A DNA stretch of 64,000 nt from Citrobacter freundii ATCC 8090 = MTCC 1658 = NBRC 12681. Its GTDB lineage: Bacteria; Pseudomonadota; Gammaproteobacteria; Enterobacterales; Enterobacteriaceae. Shown here one piece after another: positions 44,270 through 53,256 of this stretch. Every line of letters starts with the position of its first letter. The stretch's first letter is position 1. The stretch is from positions 992,001 to 1,056,000 of the forward strand of contig NZ_CP049015.1 of the NCBI RefSeq assembly GCF_011064845.1, given 5' to 3'. The translations under genes were made by a program, and so were the position numbers. The notes beneath the pieces were generated by a model, which saw only the letters and a list, made by a program, of their open reading frames with translations, did not search any database and had not been told where the DNA came from.

Positions 44270-46762
44270 ATGACAACAAAATATATTGTCGGCGGTAGCA
44301 TTTGTCTTTTTCTTGCGCTGACACCAGGAACTTCACATGCAGCCCCAGTAAAAGTGGGTAATTACGTTATTCCCAGCGCTTTCGCCCGTTCACTGGAGCA
44401 GGGAATGACGGTGCCGGTATATATTCGTTACAACGAGACTGACGAGAAAAGTCAGCAAAAAATTGCCGATGCGATGATTTCGCTTGTTGATGGCAATATT
44501 ACAGTTAAAGCCCTGACTCTTGCTGAATTGCCTAATAATGCCGTGTTATCTGGAAAAACTCGTGCGTTGGTAGAAAAAATTCGTGATGTGAAATTTCACG
44601 ATAACACCAATATCGAGCTATCGGACAATGCACGCCTGCAACTCAACGTCTCTTCATTTCACCTGGAGATGATAGTCAGCAAAGATGCGTTAACTGAAGC
44701 GATTGTCGCACGCAGTAGCCTGCTTGGACCTTCCAGCGTGGAGTCTCTCTCTAACGTCCTGAACTATAACTTTGGTACCTACTACAACGATTATCATAAT
44801 GGCAGCAGTACCCGCAGCTATCTGACGGTGGACAATACAACATCGCTGCGTGAGCACCATATCAATATTAACGGTTCGTTTTACGGCATCGGCGACAGCA
44901 ACGGCACCAGTAAACTCTATCGTGCGATGTATGAGCGTGATTATGACGGGTATCGACTGGCGCTCGGGATGCTCGACACCTGGAACGTGCAGTCTATTGC
45001 TAGTTTGAATGCGTTGAATGGTGGGAAAATTTACGGTGTGAGCTACGGAAACAAAGGAAGTACGGTTGTTGAGAATACCGCGCTTTCACTCACGCCGATT
45101 ACCGTATTTTTGCCAGCCGCTGGCGAGGTTCATGTCTTCCGTGATGGGCGTTTGCTCAGCGTGCAGAACTTTAATATGGGCAGCTATGAAATTGATACCA
45201 GTCGCTTTCCGTATGGTGTTTATGACGTCACGGTAGATATCGTGGTCAATGGCCGGACAATTAATAGTCGTATTAGCAGGGTTAATAAAATCTTTGCCCG
45301 CCAACAAGCCGCCGGGATTGATCAGCTTTCGTGGCAACTGTTTGGTGGCTCACTGGATTATGACCGTGTGAGTTACAAGCGAAATCATTATCAAGATTTG
45401 GGCAACGAGCAGACCTGGATTGCCGGGGGGGCCGCATCGGTGACGCTGGCGATATTATCGGGGCTGGGCCTGAAATCCACGCTCTACGGTTTTGACAACA
45501 ATGCGGTTAATGAAACGGATGTCACGCTCAATGTGAGTGAATACGTAAGCATTGGCAATCAGACGCTAGTGGCGAACGATTCGTCATGGCGAAATATCAG
45601 TAACATCAACCTTAATGTCCCTGAGGGATACGGTTCCCTATGGGCATCTCGTGAAGACAGTAAAATTGGCGATCGTCTGCCTATACAGGAGCGTGATAAT
45701 TATTCCATTGGCGGGACTCTTAACCTCGGAAAGTTTATTCCTCATGGCGGCTCGCTCACCGTGAGTCAGACGGAGAATCGCTACTCGGGAAATAAATATC
45801 GTAATCTGGACTACAGCACGACCCTTTATTCAGGCAGGTATGCCACGGTTGGGTTGCGTGCAGGTATTCAGCGTTATTACTACAACAATCGGAATGACGA
45901 TGGGCGACAGGAACGTTATGTCAGTCTGGATTTATCATTGCCGTTGGCGACCTGGTTGAGCATGGGCGTCTCCCGGGATCGTTATGGCAGTACTCAGGGT
46001 AATCTCAGCGCGCGTAAGCAGTATGCTGAGGGCCCGATTAAATCGGTCGGATTGTCGGCATCAACGCGTCTGAGTGGCGAACAGTATTACGACAATAATT
46101 ATTCGGTAAACGGCAATTTGAGTTATGACACGAAATATAACGCCGGCACCGTATCGGTAACGCGTTCTGCTGACAACTCCACCAATATGAACTTCTCTTC
46201 CCAGGGTTCTCTGGCGTGGGCAGGTAAAGATTTCGGCCTGAGTAAAGAGCGGCAGCGGTCCGGCATCATTGTGAAAACAGATTTGACCGGTGAAGGGAAA
46301 CTGGCTGCGAAGATTAATAACCGCAATTATCTTCTCAGCGGTAAATCAAATTTCATTGCACTGCCGCCCTATGCTCAGTACAAGCTGGAAATCCTCAATG
46401 ATAAAAACTCTGAGGACAGCTTCGATATTGTTTCAGGACGCAAACAGGAGCTGACGCTATATCCGGGTAACGTGGGTGTTATCAATCCTGAAGTGAAAAG
46501 CATGGTCACTGTATTCGGGCGCATTCGTTATCCCGATGGACAATTGGCTGCAAATACCGATATCCATAACCACATCGGTAAAACGCGTACGGATGAAAAG
46601 GGTGAGTTTGCTATCGATATCGATAAAAAGTATCCGGTCATCACGTTAATTTCAGCCAATGGCAGCATATGCGAAGCCGATCTTGATTTGGAAAAAGCAC
46701 GCGGCGCAGCGTGGGTTGGCGATGTGAAATGTGCAACGCAAACCACGATGGCGCAGAGGTAA
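44270..46762 (+). CDS. ecpC: Outer-membrane usher EcpC
   Basis: EcpC is the usher that secretes and orders pilus subunits. The protein of about 830 residues has a signal peptide (YIVGGSICLFLALTPGTSHA), a beta-rich barrel with recurrent Tyr/Asn/Gly strands (about 170-640) and C-terminal domains (about 660-820). The ATG at 44270 has AGGA at a normal distance; the ATG at 44264 overlaps it. Size and place match ecpC. Confidence 0.9.
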   Translation: MTTKYIVGGSICLFLALTPGTSHAAPVKVGNYVIPSAFARSLEQGMTVPVYIRYNETDEKSQQKIADAMISLVDGNITVKALTLAELPNNAVLSGKTRALVEKIRDVKFHDNTNIELSDNARLQLNVSSFHLEMIVSKDALTEAIVARSSLLGPSSVESLSNVLNYNFGTYYNDYHNGSSTRSYLTVDNTTSLREHHININGSFYGIGDSNGTSKLYRAMYERDYDGYRLALGMLDTWNVQSIASLNALNGGKIYGVSYGNKGSTVVENTALSLTPITVFLPAAGEVHVFRDGRLLSVQNFNMGSYEIDTSRFPYGVYDVTVDIVVNGRTINSRISRVNKIFARQQAAGIDQLSWQLFGGSLDYDRVSYKRNHYQDLGNEQTWIAGGAASVTLAILSGLGLKSTLYGFDNNAVNETDVTLNVSEYVSIGNQTLVANDSSWRNISNINLNVPEGYGSLWASREDSKIGDRLPIQERDNYSIGGTLNLGKFIPHGGSLTVSQTENRYSGNKYRNLDYSTTLYSGRYATVGLRAGIQRYYYNNRNDDGRQERYVSLDLSLPLATWLSMGVSRDRYGSTQGNLSARKQYAEGPIKSVGLSASTRLSGEQYYDNNYSVNGNLSYDTKYNAGTVSVTRSADNSTNMNFSSQGSLAWAGKDFGLSKERQRSGIIVKTDLTGEGKLAAKINNRNYLLSGKSNFIALPPYAQYKLEILNDKNSEDSFDIVSGRKQELTLYPGNVGVINPEVKSMVTVFGRIRYPDGQLAANTDIHNHIGKTRTDEKGEFAIDIDKKYPVITLISANGSICEADLDLEKARGAAWVGDVKCATQTTMAQR

Positions 46763-46766
46763 TAAA

Positions 46767-48383
46767 ATGAAAGTATTAATTAAATTAGCTACTGTAATCT
46801 GTGCCGTAGGGAGTTTTTCACCTGTGCCTGCTTTGGCGTTGAATGCAATCTCTTCCGGCTCAGTTAGCAATAACTATTTGTTTATCGAAAATGCCATTGA
46901 TAGTGAATACTTTATTACCCCATCGGCACTTGATCCGCGTTTCAGCGGGTCAAACACGTGGATAAAATACGGTACCTCTCAGGTGAGTCTCGGGTATTTA
47001 GGTTTTGTCGGCTGGACTGCGCCTGGAAATTATTATCAGGACATGTGGATTGATAACTCCCCGATTAACGGGCCTTTCCGGGGAATCCGTTGTTATAGTG
47101 GCACCCAGTGCCCATCAACCGGGTTTATTGCCGGATTGGGCACTGACAAAAACGGTTTTTATCATGCGCAGGTCGGCTCTGTCGCAGGCGTTATTGGTGG
47201 CGCCTACGGATTCGCTTCCCTGACCGATACTGCTTATGAGTACTTTCGCAATGTGCCTACCGGTAGCAGCGAAACCTACGTGTTCAACCGCTGTTATACT
47301 TCTGTAAATTATGATTATTCTTCCGGGCAACGGTGCAAAGACCAATCGACAGGATCATGGAATTACGTCAATTACACGTTAACTAAACGCGGTCATCTGT
47401 CACTTGTCTCGACTAACGCATTTCAGGAGCTTTGGGTTGCCAGCGACGGTACGCCGAGCATCACCAAAGACTCTGGTTATTGCGAACTTGGCGTGGTAGG
47501 CGGTACTGACGGTGTGATTTGCAAAATGGTGAGTTATAACCTGCAACAAACGGCCAATCTGACCGCCTCCTTGACGTTTCGCGCTTTTGTCGATACGGCG
47601 ATGCTTGGTTTTACGCCCGGAGCGGCCACCGTGAGATACTCCGGGAATGGTTCAAACTGGTATAACTATGGTACTTCAACTGCTTATTACAACGTTTTTA
47701 CGACCTCCGGAGAATACATTTATATTTTTCTGTCAAAAGCATTTTTGAAGAATCTTGTCGATTCAGGGATCAGCATTACTAACAGTCAGCCCTTTACCTT
47801 CGGCTTTTATAATGGCTTAACACCAGAGTCAGGACACTACCAGTTTACCCCTTCGCTACAGCTCAATATTGTGCCGAAGGAGTATGGGATCAGTATCGTC
47901 TCTTCGGACAACACAGCTTCTGCGAGCGGTAGTGGCACGATTGGCGATGCCGCTCCTATAGAAATGGAGTACACCGTAACCGTCTCAGGTCCCCGTCAAG
48001 CAGACAGTATTACCGCGCAAGTTATTGGGGAAAGTACGACGATAAACAGTGTCCCTTACTGTCTGTTTACGTCTGCGCAAGGCGGGCTGTCCGTCCCCAT
48101 TCCCGCTTTTCTGCAGTACAACAGTCAGTCGGGGGGCGTGGTGCAAAAACGAAATAGCTGCAGTGAAGCGGCAGTCAGTATGAGAGATGCGCAGTGGCAA
48201 CAGACGCCCTGGGACGCAAATAACAATGACGATGGAAGCTATTATGCTACTGATTTGAAATTGCTTTTCCCAATGAATGATTCACGTTCGATGTTAACCG
48301 TTTCCGGCGCTGACTGGGAAGGTGTCGTCAGCGCCAGTGGAGAGATAAAAGTCACGGCGAATTGGGTGGGAGTGACGCCATGA
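46767..48383 (+). CDS. ecpD: Tip adhesin EcpD
   Basis: EcpD is the polymerising tip adhesin of the common pilus. The 538-residue product has a signal peptide (LATVICAVGSFSPVPALA) and a Cys- and Tyr-rich secreted body (CYSGTQCPSTG near 110, RCYTSVNYDYSSGQRC near 175) consistent with disulfide-bonded beta domains. AGAGG precedes the ATG at 46767; the earlier frame start at 46731 lies within ecpC. Its last 4 bases overlap ecpE (ATGA). Confidence 0.88.
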   Translation: MKVLIKLATVICAVGSFSPVPALALNAISSGSVSNNYLFIENAIDSEYFITPSALDPRFSGSNTWIKYGTSQVSLGYLGFVGWTAPGNYYQDMWIDNSPINGPFRGIRCYSGTQCPSTGFIAGLGTDKNGFYHAQVGSVAGVIGGAYGFASLTDTAYEYFRNVPTGSSETYVFNRCYTSVNYDYSSGQRCKDQSTGSWNYVNYTLTKRGHLSLVSTNAFQELWVASDGTPSITKDSGYCELGVVGGTDGVICKMVSYNLQQTANLTASLTFRAFVDTAMLGFTPGAATVRYSGNGSNWYNYGTSTAYYNVFTTSGEYIYIFLSKAFLKNLVDSGISITNSQPFTFGFYNGLTPESGHYQFTPSLQLNIVPKEYGISIVSSDNTASASGSGTIGDAAPIEMEYTVTVSGPRQADSITAQVIGESTTINSVPYCLFTSAQGGLSVPIPAFLQYNSQSGGVVQKRNSCSEAAVSMRDAQWQQTPWDANNNDDGSYYATDLKLLFPMNDSRSMLTVSGADWEGVVSASGEIKVTANWVGVTP

Positions 48384-49075
48384 ACCGCCGTCGTCTGGCG
48401 CTTAGATGGGTATTTATTCTACTTTCCGGTCTGACAGCATTCTCTACACAGGCAGTCTACCTGGAGTCGACCATTTATGAGATGCCATCGGATAAAGCAT
48501 TTATCAGTAAACGAATCTATAACGATAGCCAGAAACAGAATTTATACAGTATCGGCGCAGTAAAAATTGATAAGCCGGGACCGGGAGGTGAAAACAGAAG
48601 TGCTATTGCTGAAGGCGAACTTCTGTTTACTCCGCTGAATTTTTCACTGGCTCCGCAGGCGAGTGAGTTTTTTAAGATTTTCTACCGCGGGCCGCAGGAT
48701 GATAAAGAACGCTATTACCGAATTCTGTTTCGTGAAATGCCGATCACGCTGTTTACCGAACGTAATCAAGGGAAAGGCGGGCAGGCTCTCCCGGTGATCG
48801 CTATGGACACCATATTGGTTGTTCGCCCGAGAAACATAAATCTGGCCTACACCATTGATGAGGCTAACGGAACACTGAAAAACACTGGGAATACTTTTTT
48901 TAAAATCATCGTACACCAAGGGTGCAATTCAACCGATGATGAAGCCACCATGCGTTATGTGTTGCCGGGTGAAACCTGGCGTAGTAGTGAGCTCAAAACA
49001 AAAAACCGAAAGTTTATCGTAGCGTTGCAGAAATACATCCCAGTAGGTCAGGGGTGCTTCAAACTCAATCAATAG
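48380..49075 (+). CDS. ecpE: Second pilus chaperone EcpE
   Basis: EcpE is the second periplasmic chaperone of the Ecp system. The 231 residues have a signal peptide (ALRWVFILLSGLTAFSTQA) and a chaperone-like domain with EFFKIFYRGPQDDKERYYRI near 100, paralogous to EcpB. The ATG overlaps the ecpD stop. It closes the operon; the next gene begins 144 bases later. Confidence 0.88.
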   Translation: MNRRRLALRWVFILLSGLTAFSTQAVYLESTIYEMPSDKAFISKRIYNDSQKQNLYSIGAVKIDKPGPGGENRSAIAEGELLFTPLNFSLAPQASEFFKIFYRGPQDDKERYYRILFREMPITLFTERNQGKGGQALPVIAMDTILVVRPRNINLAYTIDEANGTLKNTGNTFFKIIVHQGCNSTDDEATMRYVLPGETWRSSELKTKNRKFIVALQKYIPVGQGCFKLNQ

Positions 49076-49219
49076 TAAGCATTGAGTCTGATCCGATATG
49101 TCATGGTTAGATATCGAACCTATACTGTAACTATCTTTATACAATGCAGTATTCAGCTCAGCACAGATGAAACTTTGGTCATTTGTACTCCATGTCACGG
49201 TATTCAAGAGTCAGGCAGT

Positions 49220-49951
49220 ATGAAAAGTATAATTAATGATCAGGTTGAGTGCGATTCCACCAGAAAAAGCCTGAAACATCGCGATACTACAATAATCCTT
49301 TCGGCATCTACAGCGAGACTACTTGAGCTATTCATTGCCCATAAAAATCAACAACTCCATCGTGAGTTTATCATTGAAGAAGTATGGAAAAAGCATGGCA
49401 TGGCCCCATCGGGTCATAGCCTTAATAAAAGTATCAGTATATTGCGAAAAGCATTTAGTGAGTTGGGGGCCGATAATCCCATTGAAACATTGCCCCGGCA
49501 GGGATTTTTGTTCCATGCTTCGGTCAATGATGAACAGTCATCTTTCAGTGGAGATGTACCTGTTCGTTCGGTAACAGAAACGGTGAACTCACCCGCAACA
49601 CCGAAACGCAAAAATATTGTTCTGTTCATTTTATTGTTTGCCTTTCTTGGGAGCTCTGTTTTGATATTGCCAGCTCTTAATTCAGGTGCCACGAATTTTA
49701 TCTATATCAGGGCAATAGGTGATTGTGAACTTTATACTGCCGATGACAATAATGCTGATAAAACGAAAGCGTTTTTATCTTCTGATATGTGGCGAAAAAT
49801 AAATGCGACTTGTCATGATGGCAAGAAAACAATTGTTTTTTATGATGATAATAATTTATCGGCAGGTAATGATCTTAAAGAGAATTTTTTGGGGATCTGT
49901 ACGCTGGATAAAGGAGGGGCTGCCCGTGAATGCGAAAATTATCTTTATTAG
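49220..49951 (+). CDS. MarT/CadC-like membrane-bound transcription regulator
   Basis: The 243-residue protein has an N-terminal OmpR-type winged helix (about 22-100: STARLLELFIAHKNQQLHRE, SLNKSISILRKAFSELGADN and the wing ETLPRQGFLFHA), a linker, one membrane helix (about 132-152) and a periplasmic tail of about 90 residues. This is the ToxR/CadC/MarT layout. I start it at the ATG at 49220 (MKSIINDQVECDS); the frame is open back to 49082 but without homology. Its last 26 bases overlap a FidL-like gene. Control of the adjacent ecp genes is plausible but not shown. Confidence 0.78.
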   Translation: MKSIINDQVECDSTRKSLKHRDTTIILSASTARLLELFIAHKNQQLHREFIIEEVWKKHGMAPSGHSLNKSISILRKAFSELGADNPIETLPRQGFLFHASVNDEQSSFSGDVPVRSVTETVNSPATPKRKNIVLFILLFAFLGSSVLILPALNSGATNFIYIRAIGDCELYTADDNNADKTKAFLSSDMWRKINATCHDGKKTIVFYDDNNLSAGNDLKENFLGICTLDKGGAARECENYLY

Positions 49952-50399
49952 CGGGGCGATCTTTCTTGCGGTGATAACAGCATACTTTTTTTATCGCCAT
50001 CAAGAACCTGAGACGCTGACCTGCTCTGCCAAGAATTACCTGCATCTGGAGGCGCAAACTCAGGGCGTAAAAATTGAAGGTGAAGTTCTGTTGGTTTTTC
50101 GTATTTCTTCCGCTACCGAAGGGCGGGTATCCCAGATAGGGAGCCTTAATATTCAGGGTAAGCACTATGCTGTAGATCGTAATGTTGTCCTGAATTTTAT
50201 TGGCAAAGACCGTGACGGATATCTGCAGACTCGTCGCTTGGCTATTGTCAAAAATAAAAATGACAATGTTCCCGATGACATTACCGAACTGCTTATGTCT
50301 CAACAGGATATTTTCTATTATAAGGTCATCCGTATCGCAGGAAATGTCTATGCAATAAGAGATCTGCGACGTACGCTCATGGTTTGTCGGGCAGCATAA
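49926..50399 (+). CDS. FidL-like membrane-anchored protein
   Basis: The 157-residue product has one N-terminal membrane anchor (IIFISGAIFLAVITAYFF) and an external domain. It resembles Salmonella FidL, which is encoded beside the ToxR-like MarT. I start it at the GTG at 49926 because GGAGGGG lies 8 bases before; the longer frame from 49803 lies inside the regulator gene. The overlap with the regulator implies coupled translation and joint function, perhaps stabilising or sensing for it. Two Cys (about 33 and 154) could pair in the periplasm. Confidence 0.72.
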   Translation: MNAKIIFISGAIFLAVITAYFFYRHQEPETLTCSAKNYLHLEAQTQGVKIEGEVLLVFRISSATEGRVSQIGSLNIQGKHYAVDRNVVLNFIGKDRDGYLQTRRLAIVKNKNDNVPDDITELLMSQQDIFYYKVIRIAGNVYAIRDLRRTLMVCRAA

Positions 50400-50740
50400 A
50401 TCAAGGTAATGTGTTAGTATTTTGATTTTTGTGGTTGTATATTTTGTCGTTGCTTGCATTCGTGGTTTTTTATTTTGCCTTGTAGTGAAAATGAGTAAAA
50501 GGATTTGTACTGATGAAAATTAGGAATTTTCCTTTTTTGATATTTAAAATGGATTTACCATTTAATGGGAATACGCATATGGATAATTGTGATTATAAAC
50601 TCTGAAATTACGTGATATGGCTTATGGATAAAGTTAATTCACGAACCGCCTTATAATTGCTGGAGGCTGAAGGTGTTGTATATTCTCTCGTGTATATAAC
50701 GAGGGACCTGCTATGCCATAAATTTAAGTTGGTGGTAACT
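50400..50740. other. AT-rich gap before the EAL gene
   Basis: About 340 bases without a supported gene. An imperfect inverted repeat near 50516-50536 (GAAAATTAGGAATTTTCC) is the only structure that stands out. It probably contains the promoter of the EAL-domain gene, which I could not pinpoint. Confidence 0.35.
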
Positions 50741-52189
50741 ATGAATACGAAAAAGGTTTTTCTGCTCAGTTATGATATTTTTCTTTTCTCAGGGATAAAA
50801 GCGTGGCTGCCAAATCTGGTACTGGTTGATGCGCGATCATTTATTTCTGGTACACAGTCAGTTATTCCACGATACCCGTCCTGTTTGCTGGTGATCGATA
50901 ACCGGTTACCATTGCTACTGGTCAGGAAATGGTTTCAGAGAAATAGCACGCAGTTTATCAACATCAACTGTATTGTTCTTCGGATGAATGAAACTCGTTC
51001 TGTTAATCGAGGATACGAGGAGTATGCTTTCATTAATGGACGAGAATTATCTGATCAATTGATTTCTCAGCTAAGAGCCAATTTAATGGCACCCAATGAG
51101 GTTGTGGAGGTCACTAAAGGTTCGACGATTTTTAATTTTCATTTGACTGAATTTGAAGAGGAAATGTTGTATTCATCATTCACAAAAGAAAAATTGCACG
51201 ACTTTTGTATTGCTAACTCACTAACAACTAAGTCAGTTTATCGATATCGGGAGCGGATAACCGCTCGTCTGGGATTTTCTCATTTTAATGAAACTATCAT
51301 TTTTTTAACCAGGAATAATTTATTGCATGAAGGCTACCCGACAAACAGTCATTCTGGTGAGAATGTAATTTATGGCGATGCATATGATGTTTCAGATTCT
51401 GGCCGACTGAGTATGGCAATAAGGAATGAAGAAATCATTCCTTATTTTCAGCCCATCGTAAATATCAATGGGGACGTCTGTGGTGTTGAGGTTTTAGCTC
51501 GGTGGCCACAGGGCCATAATTATGCGATTTCTCAGCGTGAGTTTATACCTCTGGCTGAAAAAAGTGGCTTAATGAATGAGTTAACGAGCTATTTAATGAC
51601 CACCGTCGCGCGTAATCTGGTCGACGGAAGCGAGGATATTAATAAAACGCTATTCGTCTCCTTTAATGTCAGTCCATCAGGTTTAAGTAATCCTGTTTTT
51701 TATTGGGAATGCCTTAACTTTATGGAGATAACGCAAAGACTACCGATAAAATTAATGATTGAAATAACCGAAAATCAGACTCTAACTATCACTCCAGCTC
51801 TCAAAGAGCTGATACGATCGTTGCGAAACAGAGGGGTGCTGTTTGCTTTAGATGATTTTGGCACGGGATACGCTAATCTCTGCTATCTCAATGAGTTAGA
51901 CCTGGATGTAATCAAAATTGATAAAACGTTCATCAAGGCTATTAAAGAAGTTGAGCAACATATCCCTATGCTCGAGTCAATCATTCATCTTTCCGGACTC
52001 CTGGGGTTACGCATGGTGGCGGAAGGCGTTGAATATGGCTATCAGCAGCAATGGTTGCGGAAAAATAATGTGGATTACCTGCAGGGTTATCAATTTTTAC
52101 CGCCAGTGATGTTTGATGATTTTATGCGTTTTTACAAGCAGTCTGTAGGGCTGTTTGAATCAGCGTCGGATTCAACTTTTTCAGCGTAA
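50741..52189 (+). CDS. LuxR-type HTH plus EAL c-di-GMP phosphodiesterase
   Basis: The 482-residue protein starts at the ATG at 50741 (MNTKKVFLLSYD). Residues 1-125 look like a receiver-like fold, 135-192 a LuxR/GerE-type helix-turn-helix (KSVYRYRERITARLGFSHFN), and 222-465 an EAL domain. The EAL site reads EVLARW, with FNVSPSG, EITENQT, DDFGTGYANL, KIDKTF, AEGVE and QGYQF, so all metal and catalytic residues appear present; only the motif's Ala is Val. It should lower c-di-GMP and perhaps also bind DNA. Beside a pilus operon, this would link adhesion to c-di-GMP. Confidence 0.88.
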   Translation: MNTKKVFLLSYDIFLFSGIKAWLPNLVLVDARSFISGTQSVIPRYPSCLLVIDNRLPLLLVRKWFQRNSTQFININCIVLRMNETRSVNRGYEEYAFINGRELSDQLISQLRANLMAPNEVVEVTKGSTIFNFHLTEFEEEMLYSSFTKEKLHDFCIANSLTTKSVYRYRERITARLGFSHFNETIIFLTRNNLLHEGYPTNSHSGENVIYGDAYDVSDSGRLSMAIRNEEIIPYFQPIVNINGDVCGVEVLARWPQGHNYAISQREFIPLAEKSGLMNELTSYLMTTVARNLVDGSEDINKTLFVSFNVSPSGLSNPVFYWECLNFMEITQRLPIKLMIEITENQTLTITPALKELIRSLRNRGVLFALDDFGTGYANLCYLNELDLDVIKIDKTFIKAIKEVEQHIPMLESIIHLSGLLGLRMVAEGVEYGYQQQWLRKNNVDYLQGYQFLPPVMFDDFMRFYKQSVGLFESASDSTFSA

Positions 52190-52201
52190 ACTTGTCGGGA
52201 A

Positions 52202-52231
52202 CATCAGGGGCGGATGCCTCTGATGCCGGTT
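52202..52231 (+). terminator. Terminator after the EAL gene
   Basis: CATCAGGGGC and GCCTCTGATG form a 10-base stem with one G-U pair and loop GGAT, followed by CCGG and a T-run of seven. Confidence 0.8.
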
Positions 52232-52385
52232 TTTTTGCCGAGGTTAGTACTACAGATCCTGCCTGTCTGGTGAAGACGATAGCCTGTTCTGAGTGAAACA
52301 TTGTTTGTTTATGTGTCTTTTACAGGGTATTTATAGCGGTATCAGCGTTAATCAAACCGCTTCCGAGGTTAGTTAGTCTATAGCC

Positions 52386-52850
52386 ATGCGTCATTTCCTG
52401 ACAAAATTAAGAGTCTGGCTTCCACCACCACTCATCTTAATATTATTCCTCATCGCGGATGCGTTGACGGCGATCCCGCGTTTCATATTTGGCGCGGCGA
52501 CTATCGTAATAAGTGCATTGTTGGCTAGCGCCAGTTTGGCGATGATACTGCATACCGCGTGGCAGATGCGGAAGAAACGTACGACGCTAAACCCACTGCA
52601 TGCAGAGAAATCGACCACGCTTGTTACTGGCGGATGTTATGCCTGGAGCCGCAATCCAATCTATCTTGGAATGAGTGGACTCCAGTTAGCTTTTGCTCTC
52701 TACGTCGGTAGCCTGATTGGAATATTGGTTGCACCACTGTTTATGCTGGCGGTTGCCAGATTGCACATTGATTTTGAAGAGGAACAACTGCGAAAACATT
52801 TCGGGCTGGAATGGAAACACTATGAGCAGCGTGTTCGCCGCTGGTTATAG
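52386..52850 (+). CDS. Isoprenylcysteine carboxyl methyltransferase-like membrane protein
   Basis: The 154-residue protein has three to four hydrophobic helices and the phospholipid/isoprenylcysteine methyltransferase pattern: LVTGGCYAWSRNPIYLGMSG near 80-100 (the SAM-binding RNPxY) and a C-terminal DFEEEQLRKHFGLEWKHYEQ followed by RVRRW. It is an inner-membrane enzyme of unknown bacterial substrate. It is the last island gene before the second proA-end repeat. Confidence 0.8.
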   Translation: MRHFLTKLRVWLPPPLILILFLIADALTAIPRFIFGAATIVISALLASASLAMILHTAWQMRKKRTTLNPLHAEKSTTLVTGGCYAWSRNPIYLGMSGLQLAFALYVGSLIGILVAPLFMLAVARLHIDFEEEQLRKHFGLEWKHYEQRVRRWL

Positions 52851-52879
52851 CGTTCCCTTGCTGCGTACAGGATGCCTGT

Positions 52880-52993
52880 GACGACACGATTCGTGCGTAA
52901 TTGAATCCGGATGATGCAAAAATAGGCGTTTGATTCGCAAGGCCATTGACGCGTCGCCCGGTTAGTTTTAACCTTCTACCCCGTGCTCACATT
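52880..52993 (+). repeat. proA 3'-end direct repeat, copy B
   Basis: This copy still spells the last six proA codons (DDTIRA) and stop, differing from copy A only at one silent base in the first 26, then diverges. It stands 22 bases before the thrW tRNA gene, where the true proA end would be expected. Confidence 0.85.
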
Positions 52994-53014
52994 CGTGGAC
53001 ATGTCCTTTTCAGG

Positions 53015-53090
53015 GCCGATATAGCTCAGTTGGTAGAGCAGCGCATTCGTAATGCGAAGGTCGTAGGTTCGACTCCTATTATCGGCACCA
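53015..53090 (+). tRNA. thrW: tRNA-Thr (anticodon CGU)
   Basis: A 76-base cloverleaf: acceptor GCCGATA pairs with TATCGGC, followed by discriminator A and encoded CCA. The D-arm is AGCTCAGTTGGTAGAGC, the anticodon loop TTCGTAA reads CGT, and the T-arm has GGTTCGACTCC. It is the E. coli thrW equivalent, placed near proA and a known integration target. A P4-type integrase gene lies 165 bases downstream, so the tRNA 3' end is the likely attachment site. Confidence 0.97.
53063..53090 (+). other. Probable attL of the P4-like satellite in the tRNA 3' end
   Basis: P4-type integrases recombine in the T-arm and acceptor end of tRNA genes, and the integrase gene begins just beyond it. The matching attR copy is not found in this window, so the limits are inferred only from the tRNA. 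Confidence 0.45.
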
Positions 53091-53201
53091 TCCCTTAGTA
53101 TTTCCAAGTCATCTCAAATCAACAAAACCCTTTAAAAACATAGATATTACGCGATTTTTCGTCATTTGACGTCAACCCCTATCTCTTGAAATCAACATAC
53201 A

Positions 53202-53256
53202 ATTGGGGGCACAATCGGGGGCATGTTCTGTTCGGTCTAGGAAATGTGCCCCCAAT
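53202..53256. promoter_or_regulatory. 12-base inverted repeat at the integrase start
   Basis: ATTGGGGGCACA (53202-53213) and TGTGCCCCCAAT (53245-53256) are perfect inverted copies 31 bases apart. A further GGGGGCA lies between them at 53217-53223. The right arm overlaps the integrase ATG, so these could be Int arm sites or an autoregulatory operator. Confidence 0.7.
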
